From Sinorhizobium fredii USDA 257 (GTDB taxonomy: Bacteria; Pseudomonadota; Alphaproteobacteria; Rhizobiales; Rhizobiaceae), in the NCBI RefSeq assembly GCF_000265205.3, contig NC_018000.1, positions 4,340,001-4,404,000 on the forward strand: a DNA stretch of 64,000 bases, written 5' to 3'. The first letter of the stretch is position 1; each line of letters begins with the position of its first letter. The notes beneath the pieces are model-generated. The model had not been told where the DNA came from. It was given only the letters and a program-made list of their open reading frames with translations, and did no database searches. Positions 21,100 to 29,122 of this stretch are shown here, piece by piece. The position numbers and the translations under genes are program-made.

Positions 21100-22000
21100 T
21101 CCAGCAATTGATCCTGACTGATATCCAGAAAGAAGGACTCCCACCCAGAACCTTGCCATTCTTTGCAGACATGATCTGGTCTGCGCCCCAGCACTTGGGC
21201 AGCTTTGCTATAGAGGGCGTGTCGATGCGCATCGCTGCGGCGGCATAGCCTCCTTTGTCCCGTCGAACGCGCGAGTATCGAAAATTTCCGCCATCAACAT
21301 AGTCGATCCTAGGCACCCAGTTGCCACCTTTTGTCGGATAACGGTGCGGATGGACTGAAGCAAAATCGGCCTTATTCTTGAGTAGAAGCGGATATTTCTG
21401 GCGCAACTCGTTTTCTAACCTGACTTCAATCAACGGGAACGATCCTTTTTCGTCTCCGCATCCGGGCAATTCCGTAACGTATCTAGGAAACGAAGAGCCG
21501 GCAAAAATCAGAACGTCTGGGTAACTGTTACCCACCACATCGATAATATAAAACTCACACGCGTTCCTAACCTTATCGTACTGATTTTCATCGATGTAGT
21601 AGAGCACGGGGCACAAGACGATGTTTTCTGGGAATGTTGCATCCAAGGCCCAGCCATAAAGAGTGCTCGCGAATTCATCTAGAACCGAGGTTCGAATACA
21701 TACCTTGCCGAACTGCGCAACAATTGCCGATACTTGTCGCTTAAATTCGATCTCTCGCCCCAATTCTATGTAGAGTGCACATGGAATTACAGGCTTGGAA
21801 AAGTTTTTCTGCAAGAACGATAGCCAGTTCGAATACCCACCAGTTTCATCGAACAATTCGAGAGTCTCATCGTTCATTAGATCCTGCTCGGTGCAGAGGT
21901 CGATGACAAAAGCATTACTTCCGTAGATCTCCTTAAGCTGATCGGCTCGCCGGTATAGATACCTCTGATAGTCAATGCGGCGTTTCCGCTGAGCTGTGCG
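21080..22000 (-). pseudogene. Beta-family protein (T4 beta-like), 5'-truncated
   Basis: The frame encodes about 307 residues back to a TAA at 22001-22003 and shows features I associate with the Beta_protein family: FVIDL, a FAGSSFPRY segment, KADFASVHPHRYP and PRIDYVDGGNFRYSRVRR. The usual N-terminal 80 or so residues are missing, and the upstream frame (DYQRYLYRRADQLKEIYG) has no proper start codon. An internal ATG at 21877 preceded by AGGA could still give a 265-residue product. The role of this phage-associated family is not established. Codon use and composition are less GC-rich than those of neighbouring core genes. Confidence 0.6.
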
Positions 22001-22110
22001 TTAATTGGCGCATGGGAAAATCGTCATCGAAGAAACCGCCCGCTCTATAAGCCCACCCGATAGATCACGACGCCCTAGCGCTGCATTTAAGGGCGCGCTA
22101 AAATGCCAGT

Positions 22111-22314
22111 ATGGCCCAGCGATATGAATTGAAGGATGACGGCAACGGACTGTGGAGCGTGATTGACCGCTTCACAGGAATGCCCGCGCGTTGGGAGGGC
22201 GTGCTGCAGACTGGCTTGCTTCTATACGCTGCAGACGATCTAAATGAGTTGCTCAACCTGCTAGACGAACGCAGGCGTGCAAAGGGCAAACCAGAGCGAG
22301 ACCAGCTGTTGTGA
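22111..22314 (+). CDS. Small hypothetical protein
   Basis: This 67-residue acidic and basic mixed protein (MAQRYELKDDGNGLWSVIDR at its start) has a predicted beta-rich first half and a leucine-rich helix (DDLNELLNLLDERRRAKG). It reads like short conserved hypothetical proteins of rhizobia with a WSVIDRFTGMPA core. No function can be assigned. It lies alone in the dusA island. Confidence 0.55.
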   Translation: MAQRYELKDDGNGLWSVIDRFTGMPARWEGVLQTGLLLYAADDLNELLNLLDERRRAKGKPERDQLL

Positions 22315-22577
22315 GGGAGACGGCGCGCTCCACAATAGCGATCTAGTGTAGGCGGTCGCTCTAACATGCTCTCGGCATCTGATCTTTAGCTCTATCCGTC
22401 CATCCACTCTATACAACCCGATCCTGTGATCCCCAGCCAGAACGCACGGTAACTGGCTGTAGTCCGCTAGCCATGGGCCGCGATCGGAGGGAGGGGCGGG
22501 CGCGGCAGTTGCCGGTGGGACCGCTCAAAGGAAATCGTGGCCGGAACCGCTGATGAAATTGCCACGTTTAGCCGCCG

Positions 22578-23375
22578 ATGGCCCACACCTCATCCAAGAC
22601 GCCAACGCCGCCCACCGATCCAATGCCGAGCCGCGTGGATCCTTGCCTCGCAATGCTCGTAGATCGGCCCCCCAAGGGGCCGGAATGGTCCTGCGAGGTG
22701 AAATGGGACGGGTATCGGCTCGCTGTTCATATCGAGCCGAGCCGAGTGCGCATCATCACGCGCGGCGGTTATGATTGGACCAGCCGTTTTCCCTCGATCG
22801 CGGCGGAGGTGCCGCAGCTCGGGCATGCGACCATGATCCTCGACGGCGAGGCCGTCGTGCTCGACGACCAGGAGCGCTCCGACTTCGGCCTGCTGCAGCG
22901 AGCGCTCGGCAGGAAGCCGAGCCTGCACGATCCGGGCGAGATACTCTTCTTCGCTTTCGATCTGCTCTACCTCGACGGCCGCGACCTGCGCCGGCTGCCG
23001 CTCGTCGAACGCCGGCGGCTGCTCGAGCCGATCGTCGCCGGCCGCGACGGCGTCATCCGGCTTTCTGAGGAAGTCGAGGCAGACGGGGACGAGTTCTTCC
23101 GCATCGCCTGCGAGCACGGCCTCGAAGGCATTGTCGCCAAGCGGCGCGATAGGCCATATCACTCGGGACGCCGCCCCGACTGGCAGAAGATCAAGTGCGT
23201 GCTCCGCGACAGCTTCGTGATCGTCGGCTATGAGCCGTCGACGGTGCCTGGTGCCATCGGCCGGCTATTGCTGGCGGCGCAAAAAGGCGAGGGGCTCGTT
23301 TATGTTGGCGGCTGCGGCACGGGTTGGACCTATCAGGAGTCGATGATCTGGTCGCTCTTGCAACGCCAGTCGTGA
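22578..23375 (+). pseudogene. ATP-dependent DNA ligase (LigD-type), C-terminally truncated
   Basis: The 265-residue product matches the ligase module of LigD-type enzymes. It has the adenylation motif CEVKWDGYR (lysine nucleophile at residue 42), DGEAVVLDD, FAFDLLYLDG, EGIVAKRRDRPY and WQKIKC. The OB-fold that follows is cut off: after YVGGCGTGWTYQES the frame runs into IWSLLQRQS and stops, roughly 60 residues short. It may adenylate but probably cannot complete ligation. No Ku or polymerase partner is nearby. Confidence 0.75.
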
Positions 23376-23455
23376 CCACGATCGAGGGGCTACTCGGGCC
23401 CTTCCTCGTGCCTTGCTGGCCGGGTGCCATGGTGGTGTAGCCCGCCGGATACCGA

Positions 23456-23617
23456 TCAGAATACGCCCAGAGAGCTGAGCAACGAAACCGCGCCGACGAT
23501 CAGAATGACGATCTGAGCCATCTGCTTCATCGTAGAGTCGATCGGAAGCTTCTGCACGAGATAGACCAAAACGACGACGAAAAGAACCGTGACCAGGATG
23601 CTGATTATCACGGACAT
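23456..23617 (-). CDS. Small membrane protein, Thivi_2564-like
   Basis: This 53-residue protein begins MSVIISILVTVLFVVVLVYL. It has two hydrophobic helices separated by QKLPIDSTMKQMAQ, matching in size and layout the Thivi_2564 family of small membrane proteins. An AAAGGACTTGGGGC ribosome-binding region precedes the ATG at 23617. Function is unknown. Confidence 0.7.
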   Translation of the reverse strand: MSVIISILVTVLFVVVLVYLVQKLPIDSTMKQMAQIVILIVGAVSLLSSLGVF

Positions 23618-23697
23618 GCCCCAAGTCCTTTAAGCAGAAAGCCTTTCGGCGACTAAGGCTTAAATATGACTGAGTTCCTGAAAGGGAAGAGCGCAGG

Positions 23698-24063
23698 ATG
23701 GCGAACCCGATCTATACGCGCCTGCAGGGGACCGCGCAGCGCCTAATTGCAAAGTATGGCCAAGCCGGCACGGTGACGCGCATCTCAGAGCCTGACCCGA
23801 TCGAGGGCGGCGATCCTGTGCCGACGCCGTACGAGGCCACGCTGGTGCCGATGGCGTACAGCGCCCAAGAGATCGACGGGACGGAGATCCTGTCCGGCGA
23901 CATGCAGATTTACATTTCATCCGTCGGTCTCGCGATCGAGCCCAAGCCCGGCGACCTGGTCTCGGCCAGTGGGAAGACATTCCGCGTCATCAAGGCGGAT
24001 CCGAACAATTACGACGGCCTGACCAACGTCGTCTTCATCGTCCAAGGAAGGATTGCTCCTTAG
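23698..24063 (+). CDS. Phage-like head-tail joining protein
   Basis: This 121-residue protein resembles short neck or head-tail adaptor proteins of rhizobial and Brucella prophages. It has N-terminal YTRLQGTAQRLIAKYGQAGT, a central YSAQEIDGTEIL, and a C-terminal PKPGDLVSASGKTFRVIKAD. AGGGAAGAG lies upstream of the ATG. No capsid, terminase or tail genes surround it, so it is an isolated prophage relic, possibly still translated. Its stop overlaps the convergent small gene by four bases. Confidence 0.7.
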   Translation: MANPIYTRLQGTAQRLIAKYGQAGTVTRISEPDPIEGGDPVPTPYEATLVPMAYSAQEIDGTEILSGDMQIYISSVGLAIEPKPGDLVSASGKTFRVIKADPNNYDGLTNVVFIVQGRIAP

Positions 24064-24272
24064 TCGTTTTCAGGCGGCGCCCACTGAAGCTGAAAAAGGA
24101 TGCTGTCATCGTGTGACGGGAACCAGCAGTGAGCATCGAGCCCAGATGTTCCCGTTTCGCCGCTTGGGGCCTTGAGAATGCAGCATCCCGCGTACGTCTT
24201 CACGGACTTGCAAAGCCTCACCAAATCCGAATGTCGGACATTTCTGACTAGAACAGGCTCAAACTCTTCCAT
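24060..24272 (-). CDS. Small hypothetical protein
   Basis: This is a 70-residue protein starting MEEFEPVLVRNVRHSD with GGGAGCGACC just upstream. It has cysteines in CKSV, AGCCIL and AHCWF, and a C-terminal WAPPEND. The protein looks soluble. I do not recognise a family. It is convergent with the head-tail-like gene at the end of the dusA island. Confidence 0.5.
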   Translation of the reverse strand: MEEFEPVLVRNVRHSDLVRLCKSVKTYAGCCILKAPSGETGTSGLDAHCWFPSHDDSILFQLQWAPPEND

Positions 24273-24562
24273 TGGTCGCTCCCTGCGATCCGGCGGCAAG
24301 AGACTATTATCGAAAGCTAATGTTGAAAAGAGAGAATTCTGGCCATGAAAATCCGCTTCGTGAAGGCTATCCAGGCCATTCTGTCGGCGACGTCGTCGAT
24401 GGAGGTTCCCTGTCTGGTGGCCTTGCTCAGGGCCTCTCTCCGGGCGCTTTGTCCGTTTCTAAGCAGGCCGCGCCACCGGATTTACCGCCTCAAGAGCGTG
24501 ATAGAAATCAGCCCATTTCGCTACAATTTTGCTACAATCGTTTGCCAACTGTTGCCTTTGCT

Positions 24563-24673
24563 TTACTTTTTCGCGGTTTCAGTCCCATCGATCATCGGTG
24601 CAACGGCAAAGACCGGCGCCTTGAAGTACCGGCCCTTCTCAGACGTTTCGACCGTTTGCGACGTCTCTCTCAT
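24563..24673 (-). pseudogene. dusA: dusA 5' fragment left by island insertion
   Basis: The first 28 or so codons of a dusA gene (ATG at 24673, KGRYFKAPVFAVAPMID) are followed by unrelated sequence and a stop. They align without gaps to the 5' end of the intact dusA at 19915, but are diverged by roughly a quarter of positions. It marks the distal attachment site at 24589-24675. The sequence upstream of 24673 is probably the original dusA promoter region. Confidence 0.8.
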
Positions 24674-24675
24674 GG
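24589..24675. repeat. Distal attachment-site repeat
   Basis: This is the direct counterpart of 19831-19917. The two copies start with CGATCAT and keep the same 84-base distance to the dusA start codon. Divergence between the copies implies either an old insertion or that the element brought its own dusA 5' end from another strain. Confidence 0.8.
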
Positions 24676-24953
24676 TCTGGTCAATTCTCTTCAATTCTCT
24701 TGCCCGCTTCCCCCGTATACGGCAGAGCCAATTTGACGACACGTGTAGCGTCGAATTGAGCGCGGGATCCGAGCATAAGCACCAGGCGGAACGCGGCCTT
24801 ATACTGTGCCGATCCAAATAAAGCGAGATGGCGCGGCCGTTCAGTGCGCACGCAAATGCTAGCTGGCATGCGTGCGGAGAAAACAGACGTGCCGCGGAGG
24901 CTCGTTCGCCGGGTTGAATAACCCGCATCGGTGAGGCGGCGGGATGTCTCGCG

Positions 24954-25202
24954 CTACCGAAATCCGGCCTGGCGAAACCACTCCTGGACGCCGGCCAGTA
25001 CCGCCGCCTTGGCGCCTTCGAGCGTCGACGCATAATGGAAGCTCGGATTGTTGGTGCCGTTACAATGGGATATCCGCCAAGCCCAGTCGCTCATCGTCTC
25101 GCGTTTCATGACGAAGGCGACTTCATGCCGGCCCAGCATTGCACAATAGGTCCCGTTGCGCAGTGGCAACCAGGTCAAACGAATATCTGCAACCTCTATC
25201 AT
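24954..25202 (-). CDS. Small hypothetical protein
   Basis: This 82-residue protein begins MIEVADIRLTWLPLRNGTY. It has a GRHEVAFVMKRE hairpin region and a helical C-terminus (LEGAKAAVLAGVQEWFRQAG). It resembles short conserved proteins found in rhizobia and prophages, but I cannot name a family. It lies just outside the dusA island. Confidence 0.55.
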   Translation of the reverse strand: MIEVADIRLTWLPLRNGTYCAMLGRHEVAFVMKRETMSDWAWRISHCNGTNNPSFHYASTLEGAKAAVLAGVQEWFRQAGFR

Positions 25203-25630
25203 TTCAGCCTCCCCAGCAGAAAAGATATAGGCCGGCTATCAAGTGCTTAAAACCCCGCCATTTAAGGGGCTTGTGAGCCGTAGGGGCGAAGAAAAGGCGT
25301 CGCGAACGGGAACAACCCTGGATAGGGAATCGGGGGCTTGGCGAAGATACGGCAACGCCCGGCCAGTCCCTCGCCAGCATTGCGCACCAATACCCAAGTC
25401 CGACTTCGCGAAATTGCGGACAAACGGAAAATCATGCGCTAGATTGAAGACCCTCGCCCGGCTGGCGCCCACAGACAACGCGCGGAACCGGGCCGTGGCC
25501 GGCGACGTTTTTGCATTGAAACCCGAAATGCGGGAGGAGCAGCGCGCGAGGGGGCCCTCCACCCGGCTGTCTGTACCGAAATCGCGGTGCTCCGGGACTT
25601 GTCGGTGTATCGCACCCCAGGAGGAGAAGC

Positions 25631-25870
25631 ATGCATAAAATGTTGTGGAACCGTCCGATCGAGCTTGGATTGACCGGCGGCGACGTGCGTGTGGTCAATG
25701 GGCCGTCCGATGCGCTCGCGTGCCTCGCGGGCCAGTGGCCCCACCGTGGGCCCTATTACGTCGCAGCGCGCAGCGCCTGCCGCGCGGCAATATGCGGTCG
25801 GCGGACTCCTGACGAGGCTCGCAGGCTGTTCATTTTCGCGGTCGAGGAAGCGCACCTGTCGGCTCATTGA
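25631..25870 (+). CDS. DUF982 domain-containing protein
   Basis: This 79-residue protein has the DUF982 layout: an N-terminal WNRPIEL, VRVVNGPSDALACLAGQWP, a YYVAARSACRAAICG segment and a C-terminal ARRLFIFAVEEAHL. DUF982 proteins are numerous in Rhizobiaceae and of unknown function. A strong AGGAGGAGAAGC ribosome-binding site precedes the first ATG, which decides the start. It appears monocistronic. Confidence 0.85.
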   Translation: MHKMLWNRPIELGLTGGDVRVVNGPSDALACLAGQWPHRGPYYVAARSACRAAICGRRTPDEARRLFIFAVEEAHLSAH

Positions 25871-26282
25871 CCGGAGAGACGCGCCGCCAGCAAGCCAGTG
25901 TTCAGCGTCTGTGTACGCCGGGACGTCTATTGTTGCTATATGCCTACCGAAAAACGCCTCAGTAGGCAGGAATTATATTATTAATAGGTAGTTCGCACCT
26001 GGATAAATAGTATTAATAGCATCTGCGCGCGGCTTTGCTTGAAGATCAGAGTCGTTTCTAATATAAGCTATGGCGCAGGCTTTAAGTCATCAGCATGCCT
26101 TTGGGCCTGGCCGGATTTCCGGCCGATCTTGAAATGACACGGAAATCTCCGCGAAACCGCCAGATTTCTGTCGTGAAGCGTTCATTTAAAGCACGTATAT
26201 TCTGAGGTGCCTCACAAAGAACAAGTTCGGAGTGTTTAACTCCGGATCAAAAGGGAAAAGAAAATAATACGGGAGAGACATC
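25871..26282. other. Intergenic interval
   Basis: About 410 bp with no supportable gene. It includes an AT-rich patch (about 25965-26020) and a GGCCGG-ATTT-CCGGCC hairpin at 26109-26124 without a T-tract. It probably holds the promoter of the following small gene. Confidence 0.5.
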
Positions 26283-26492
26283 ATGATGAGAGAGAGCAAT
26301 CTCCGACGAATCGTCGAAGTCAGCATGAAGCGCGAAACCGGCCGCAAGGACATCGGCATCATGACCGTACGCCAGGCCCTTGAACTTCCCGAAGTACCGA
26401 GCCTCGAATACAGCCACCCGGAACTCAACTCGCGCTCGGACGGTCGCTTTCTGACCCGCGACCAGCTTGAAGCCTATGCCCGCTGCGCCTGA
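26283..26492 (+). CDS. Small hypothetical protein
   Basis: This 69-residue charged protein begins MMRESNLRRIVEVSMKRETG and contains LELPEVPSLEYSHPELNSRSDGRFL. GGGAGAGA lies six bases before the first of two adjacent ATGs. It looks like a short conserved rhizobial protein of unknown function. No membrane segment is evident. Confidence 0.55.
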   Translation: MMRESNLRRIVEVSMKRETGRKDIGIMTVRQALELPEVPSLEYSHPELNSRSDGRFLTRDQLEAYARCA

Positions 26493-26583
26493 CAGCAGAC
26501 CGCGCGTGGCTAATAAATCATCCTCGGCATAAGTTTGCCTTTTGCCGGAGCCCGTCCGGCTGCTAACGTCCCACCCAAAGAAT

Positions 26584-26629
26584 CGCTACAGCACCACCGT
26601 CACCACCGGCATGGTAGGTCGCTGTAGCG
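26584..26629. repeat. Intergenic palindromic repeat
   Basis: CGCTACAGC and GCTGTAGCG form inverted ends separated by 28 bases. The same CTACAGCG end occurs in the composite repeat at 56982-57024. Such ends are typical of palindromic intergenic elements in Sinorhizobium. It lies about 80 bp upstream of the FAH-family gene. Confidence 0.6.
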
Positions 26630-26710
26630 TTTCGACTTCCCGCAGAAATCTTTCGCCCCGGTAATTTCTTTTGCTCGGGCCAGCCTGGGTCATGCGAGAA
26701 CCGGACGACC

Positions 26711-27397
26711 ATGGAAACCGTCATACCGCCCTCACCGCCTATCCTCTTGCCGATTTCCGCAAGCCCGGTCGGCTTTCCCGTGCGGCGGGTCTATTGCGTT
26801 GGCCGCAACTATGCCGCCCATGCGCGCGAGATGGGACACGATCCCGAGCGCGAAGCCCCGTTCTTTTTCCAGAAGAATGCTGACAACCTGTTGCCGCCCG
26901 GCCAGGATTTCCCCTACCCGCCGCTCTCGTCGGATGTACACCACGAGGTGGAACTGGTCGTTGCCCTCGGAAACGGCGGAGCGGACATCCCCATCGATGA
27001 AGCGTTCGCGCGTGTCTATGGCTATGGAGTCGGTATCGATTTCACGCGCCGCGACCTGCAGGCGCAGGCGAAGGAGGCCGGCCGACCCTGGACCGCGGCC
27101 AAGGCATTCGAGCATTCCGCGCCGATTTCCGCGATCGTCCCGGCGACGGCGGTCGGCCACCCGACGAGCGGCAATATCTGGCTTAAGGTCAATGGCGAGA
27201 CGCGCCAACAGGGCGATCTCGGCCAAATGATCTGGACGGTCCCGGAGATTATCGCCGAACTCTCGCGCCTCTTCACACTGGCCCCCGGCGACATCATCAT
27301 GACCGGAACGCCCGCCGGCGTGGGCGCCGTGCAGCGCGGCGACATCGTTACGTGCGGCGTCGATGGGGTCGCGGCGCTCTCGGTCAAAGTCGTTTAG
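26711..27397 (+). CDS. Fumarylacetoacetate hydrolase family protein
   Basis: This 228-residue enzyme of the FAH superfamily has RRVYCVGRNYAAHAREMG, PFFFQKNADNLLPPG, the metal-binding glutamates in HHEVELVVALG, an aspartate in GVGIDFTRRDLQ, and the C-terminal IMTGTPAGVGAV. The size fits acylpyruvase or oxaloacetate-tautomerase-like members (FAHD1 type) rather than tyrosine-catabolic fumarylacetoacetase. The exact substrate cannot be settled from sequence. It is followed 57 bp later by a gamma carbonic anhydrase-like gene in the same direction. Confidence 0.9.
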   Translation: METVIPPSPPILLPISASPVGFPVRRVYCVGRNYAAHAREMGHDPEREAPFFFQKNADNLLPPGQDFPYPPLSSDVHHEVELVVALGNGGADIPIDEAFARVYGYGVGIDFTRRDLQAQAKEAGRPWTAAKAFEHSAPISAIVPATAVGHPTSGNIWLKVNGETRQQGDLGQMIWTVPEIIAELSRLFTLAPGDIIMTGTPAGVGAVQRGDIVTCGVDGVAALSVKVV

Positions 27398-27454
27398 TCG
27401 CTCCCGGATAGGGGAAAGCCGCGCACCCGGCGCTACAAGCAGAAGGAATGAGTC

Positions 27455-27985
27455 ATGCCACTCTACGCGCTCGGTCCGCTGCAGCCGACCACGCCGCCGC
27501 AAGGAAGTTACTGGGTGGCGCCGGACGCCAATGTCATCGGCCAGGTTGAGATCGGCGATGAGGTCGGCATCTGGTTCGGCGCGACATTGCGGGGCGACAA
27601 CGAGCCGATCCGCATCGGCGCACGCACCAATATCCAGGAGGCGGTGATCGTCCATGTCGATCCGGGCTTCCCGGTGACGATCGGGGAAGGCTGCACGATC
27701 GGCCACAGAGCGATCATTCACGGCTGTATGATCGGCGACAATTCGCTGATCGGCATGGGTGCCACCATCCTGAACGGCGCCAGGATCGGCCGCAACTGTC
27801 TGGTCGGCGCCAATGCGCTGATCACCGAGGGCAAGGAATATCCCGACAATTCGCTGATCATCGGCGCACCGGCCAAGGTGATCCGGACGCTCGACGACGC
27901 AGCCGTGCAAGGCCTGAAGCGCTCGGCCGAACATTATGTGAAGAATTGGCAGCGTTACGCCGCACAGTTCAACCGGCTAGATTAA
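27455..27985 (+). CDS. Gamma carbonic anhydrase family protein (left-handed beta helix)
   Basis: This 176-residue protein is built of hexapeptide repeats (for example VIGQVEIGDEVGIW) and a C-terminal helix. The three metal histidines are in VIVHVD (H67), IGHRAI (H84) and IIHGC (H89), as in gamma-class carbonic anhydrases and PaaY/YrdA-like proteins, so it can bind zinc or iron. Whether it has carbonic anhydrase activity is uncertain. It is cotranscribed at least with the downstream gene, which begins shortly after it. Confidence 0.9.
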   Translation: MPLYALGPLQPTTPPQGSYWVAPDANVIGQVEIGDEVGIWFGATLRGDNEPIRIGARTNIQEAVIVHVDPGFPVTIGEGCTIGHRAIIHGCMIGDNSLIGMGATILNGARIGRNCLVGANALITEGKEYPDNSLIIGAPAKVIRTLDDAAVQGLKRSAEHYVKNWQRYAAQFNRLD

Positions 27986-28069
27986 GCCTGCTTGGTTCAA
28001 GCAGAACGAGGCATGGGCGCTGTGAGCGCGTTGCGCTATGCTCGGGCCACTACTTCAGAGATCAGAGCA

Positions 28070-28723
28070 ATGAGGCGTGGACTTCTCGTCGGTGCCGTAA
28101 TTGGTCTCGCCGCCATCCTCAGCGGTGCGTACGCATTGCGGCCGGCCGAAGTCTCGCCTGCCGCGATCCGCGCCTCGGTCGACCAATCACCGGAACTGCT
28201 GAACCGCGCCTGGAGCTTGCCGGTGGCCTTGAGCTACGAACGAAGTCTGACATGGCAGGCAAATGGCTCCTTCTGCGGCCCGGCCAGCGTCGCCAACCTC
28301 TTTCGTTCCATCGGAGAAGAGGAAACGAGCGAAGCCGAGGTTCTCGCGGGGACCGGCTGGTGCCGCCTCGGTTTCTGCTGGATGGGGCTCACGCTCGACG
28401 AACTCGCCGAGGTGGCGAGAGCCCACACGGATCGCCGTGTGACCGTGTTGCGCGATCTGACGCCGGACGAGTTTCGACGCCATTTGCGGGCGAGCAACGA
28501 TCCGCGCAAGCGCTATATCGTCAACTTTTCACGAGAGGCAATCTTCGGCGCGGGCGTCGGCCATCACTCGCCGCTCGGCGGCTATCTCGAGGCGGAGGAC
28601 CTGGTTTTCGTGCTGGACGTGAACGAACGCTTCAAGCCCTGGCTCGTCCCGCGCGAAAAGCTCTATTCGGCGGTCGACACATTGGACGGCGAACACAAGC
28701 GCGGTTTGCTGCTTATTGAATGA
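28070..28723 (+). CDS. Phytochelatin synthase family (papain-like) secreted protein
   Basis: This is a 217-residue protein. The start at 28070 (MRRGLLVGAVIG) yields an N-terminal signal or anchor helix, so it probably acts in the periplasm. The papain-like catalytic triad of phytochelatin synthases is present: C69 in NGSFCGPASV, H165 in GVGHHSPLGG and D183 in VLDVNERF. Bacterial half-size enzymes of this family mainly cleave glutathione to gamma-Glu-Cys instead of polymerising it. It is convergent with zur; their stop codons are three bases apart. A metal- or thiol-related role is plausible but not shown. Confidence 0.85.
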   Translation: MRRGLLVGAVIGLAAILSGAYALRPAEVSPAAIRASVDQSPELLNRAWSLPVALSYERSLTWQANGSFCGPASVANLFRSIGEEETSEAEVLAGTGWCRLGFCWMGLTLDELAEVARAHTDRRVTVLRDLTPDEFRRHLRASNDPRKRYIVNFSREAIFGAGVGHHSPLGGYLEAEDLVFVLDVNERFKPWLVPREKLYSAVDTLDGEHKRGLLLIE

Positions 28724-28726
28724 AGC

Positions 28727-29122
28727 TCAGGCGCAGCTCTTGCAGTGACCGCGGATCTCGATGGTCGTCTTCTCGGTCTTGAAGCTCTGGGCGCGAACCA
28801 GCGTCGACAGTCGCTGTTCGATCGCCTCGTCATGGAACTCGGTCACCTGCCCACAGTCCTCGCAGATGGTGAAGGCGGTGACGCCGTGGTCATGCTCATG
28901 GTCATGCGGGCAGGAGCAGGCCACGAAGGCATTGAGGCTTTCCAGTCGATGGACGAGACCGTATTCCAGAAGCTTGTCGAGGGCGCGATAGACCTGGAGC
29001 GGCGCCCGGAAGCCCTGATCCCTGAGCTTGTCGAGGATCGTATAGGCGCTCAATGGTCCGTCCGAATGAGCGAGCGCCCCCATCACCAGCGACTGGTTTT
29101 TCGTCAATTGGGGCGTACCCAT
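28727..29122 (-). CDS. zur: Zinc uptake regulator Zur (Fur family)
   Basis: This 131-residue Fur-family repressor senses zinc. It has a winged-helix N-terminus (APLQVYRALDKLLEYGLVHR), a histidine-rich CPHDHEHDHG (71-80), and two CxxC pairs for structural zinc: CEDC (87-90) and CKSC (127-130). Its start codon overlaps the znuB stop, so it is the last gene of the znuC-znuB-zur operon. It should repress both arms of the znu locus through the palindromes at 30888-30924 when zinc is plentiful. Confidence 0.93.
   Translation of the reverse strand: MGTPQLTKNQSLVMGALAHSDGPLSAYTILDKLRDQGFRAPLQVYRALDKLLEYGLVHRLESLNAFVACSCPHDHEHDHGVTAFTICEDCGQVTEFHDEAIEQRLSTLVRAQSFKTEKTTIEIRGHCKSCA

Larger units (their letters stand above)
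19918..24588. mobile_element. Small decayed integrative element at dusA
   Basis: About 4.7 kb lies between the two dusA-derived repeats. It starts with a tyrosine recombinase next to the proximal repeat. It contains a 5'-truncated Beta-family gene, a small hypothetical gene, a DNA ligase fragment, a small membrane protein, a phage head-tail-like gene and another small hypothetical gene. No replication, packaging or conjugation genes are present. It is best seen as a remnant of a larger prophage or genomic island. Confidence 0.8.

Noticed and set aside
24345..24821. 158-codon plus-strand frame across the distal attachment site
   Set aside because: It runs antisense through the dusA fragment and has no family resemblance.
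26109..26124. GGCCGG-ATTT-CCGGCC hairpin as a terminator
   Set aside because: No T-tract on either strand and no gene ending close by.
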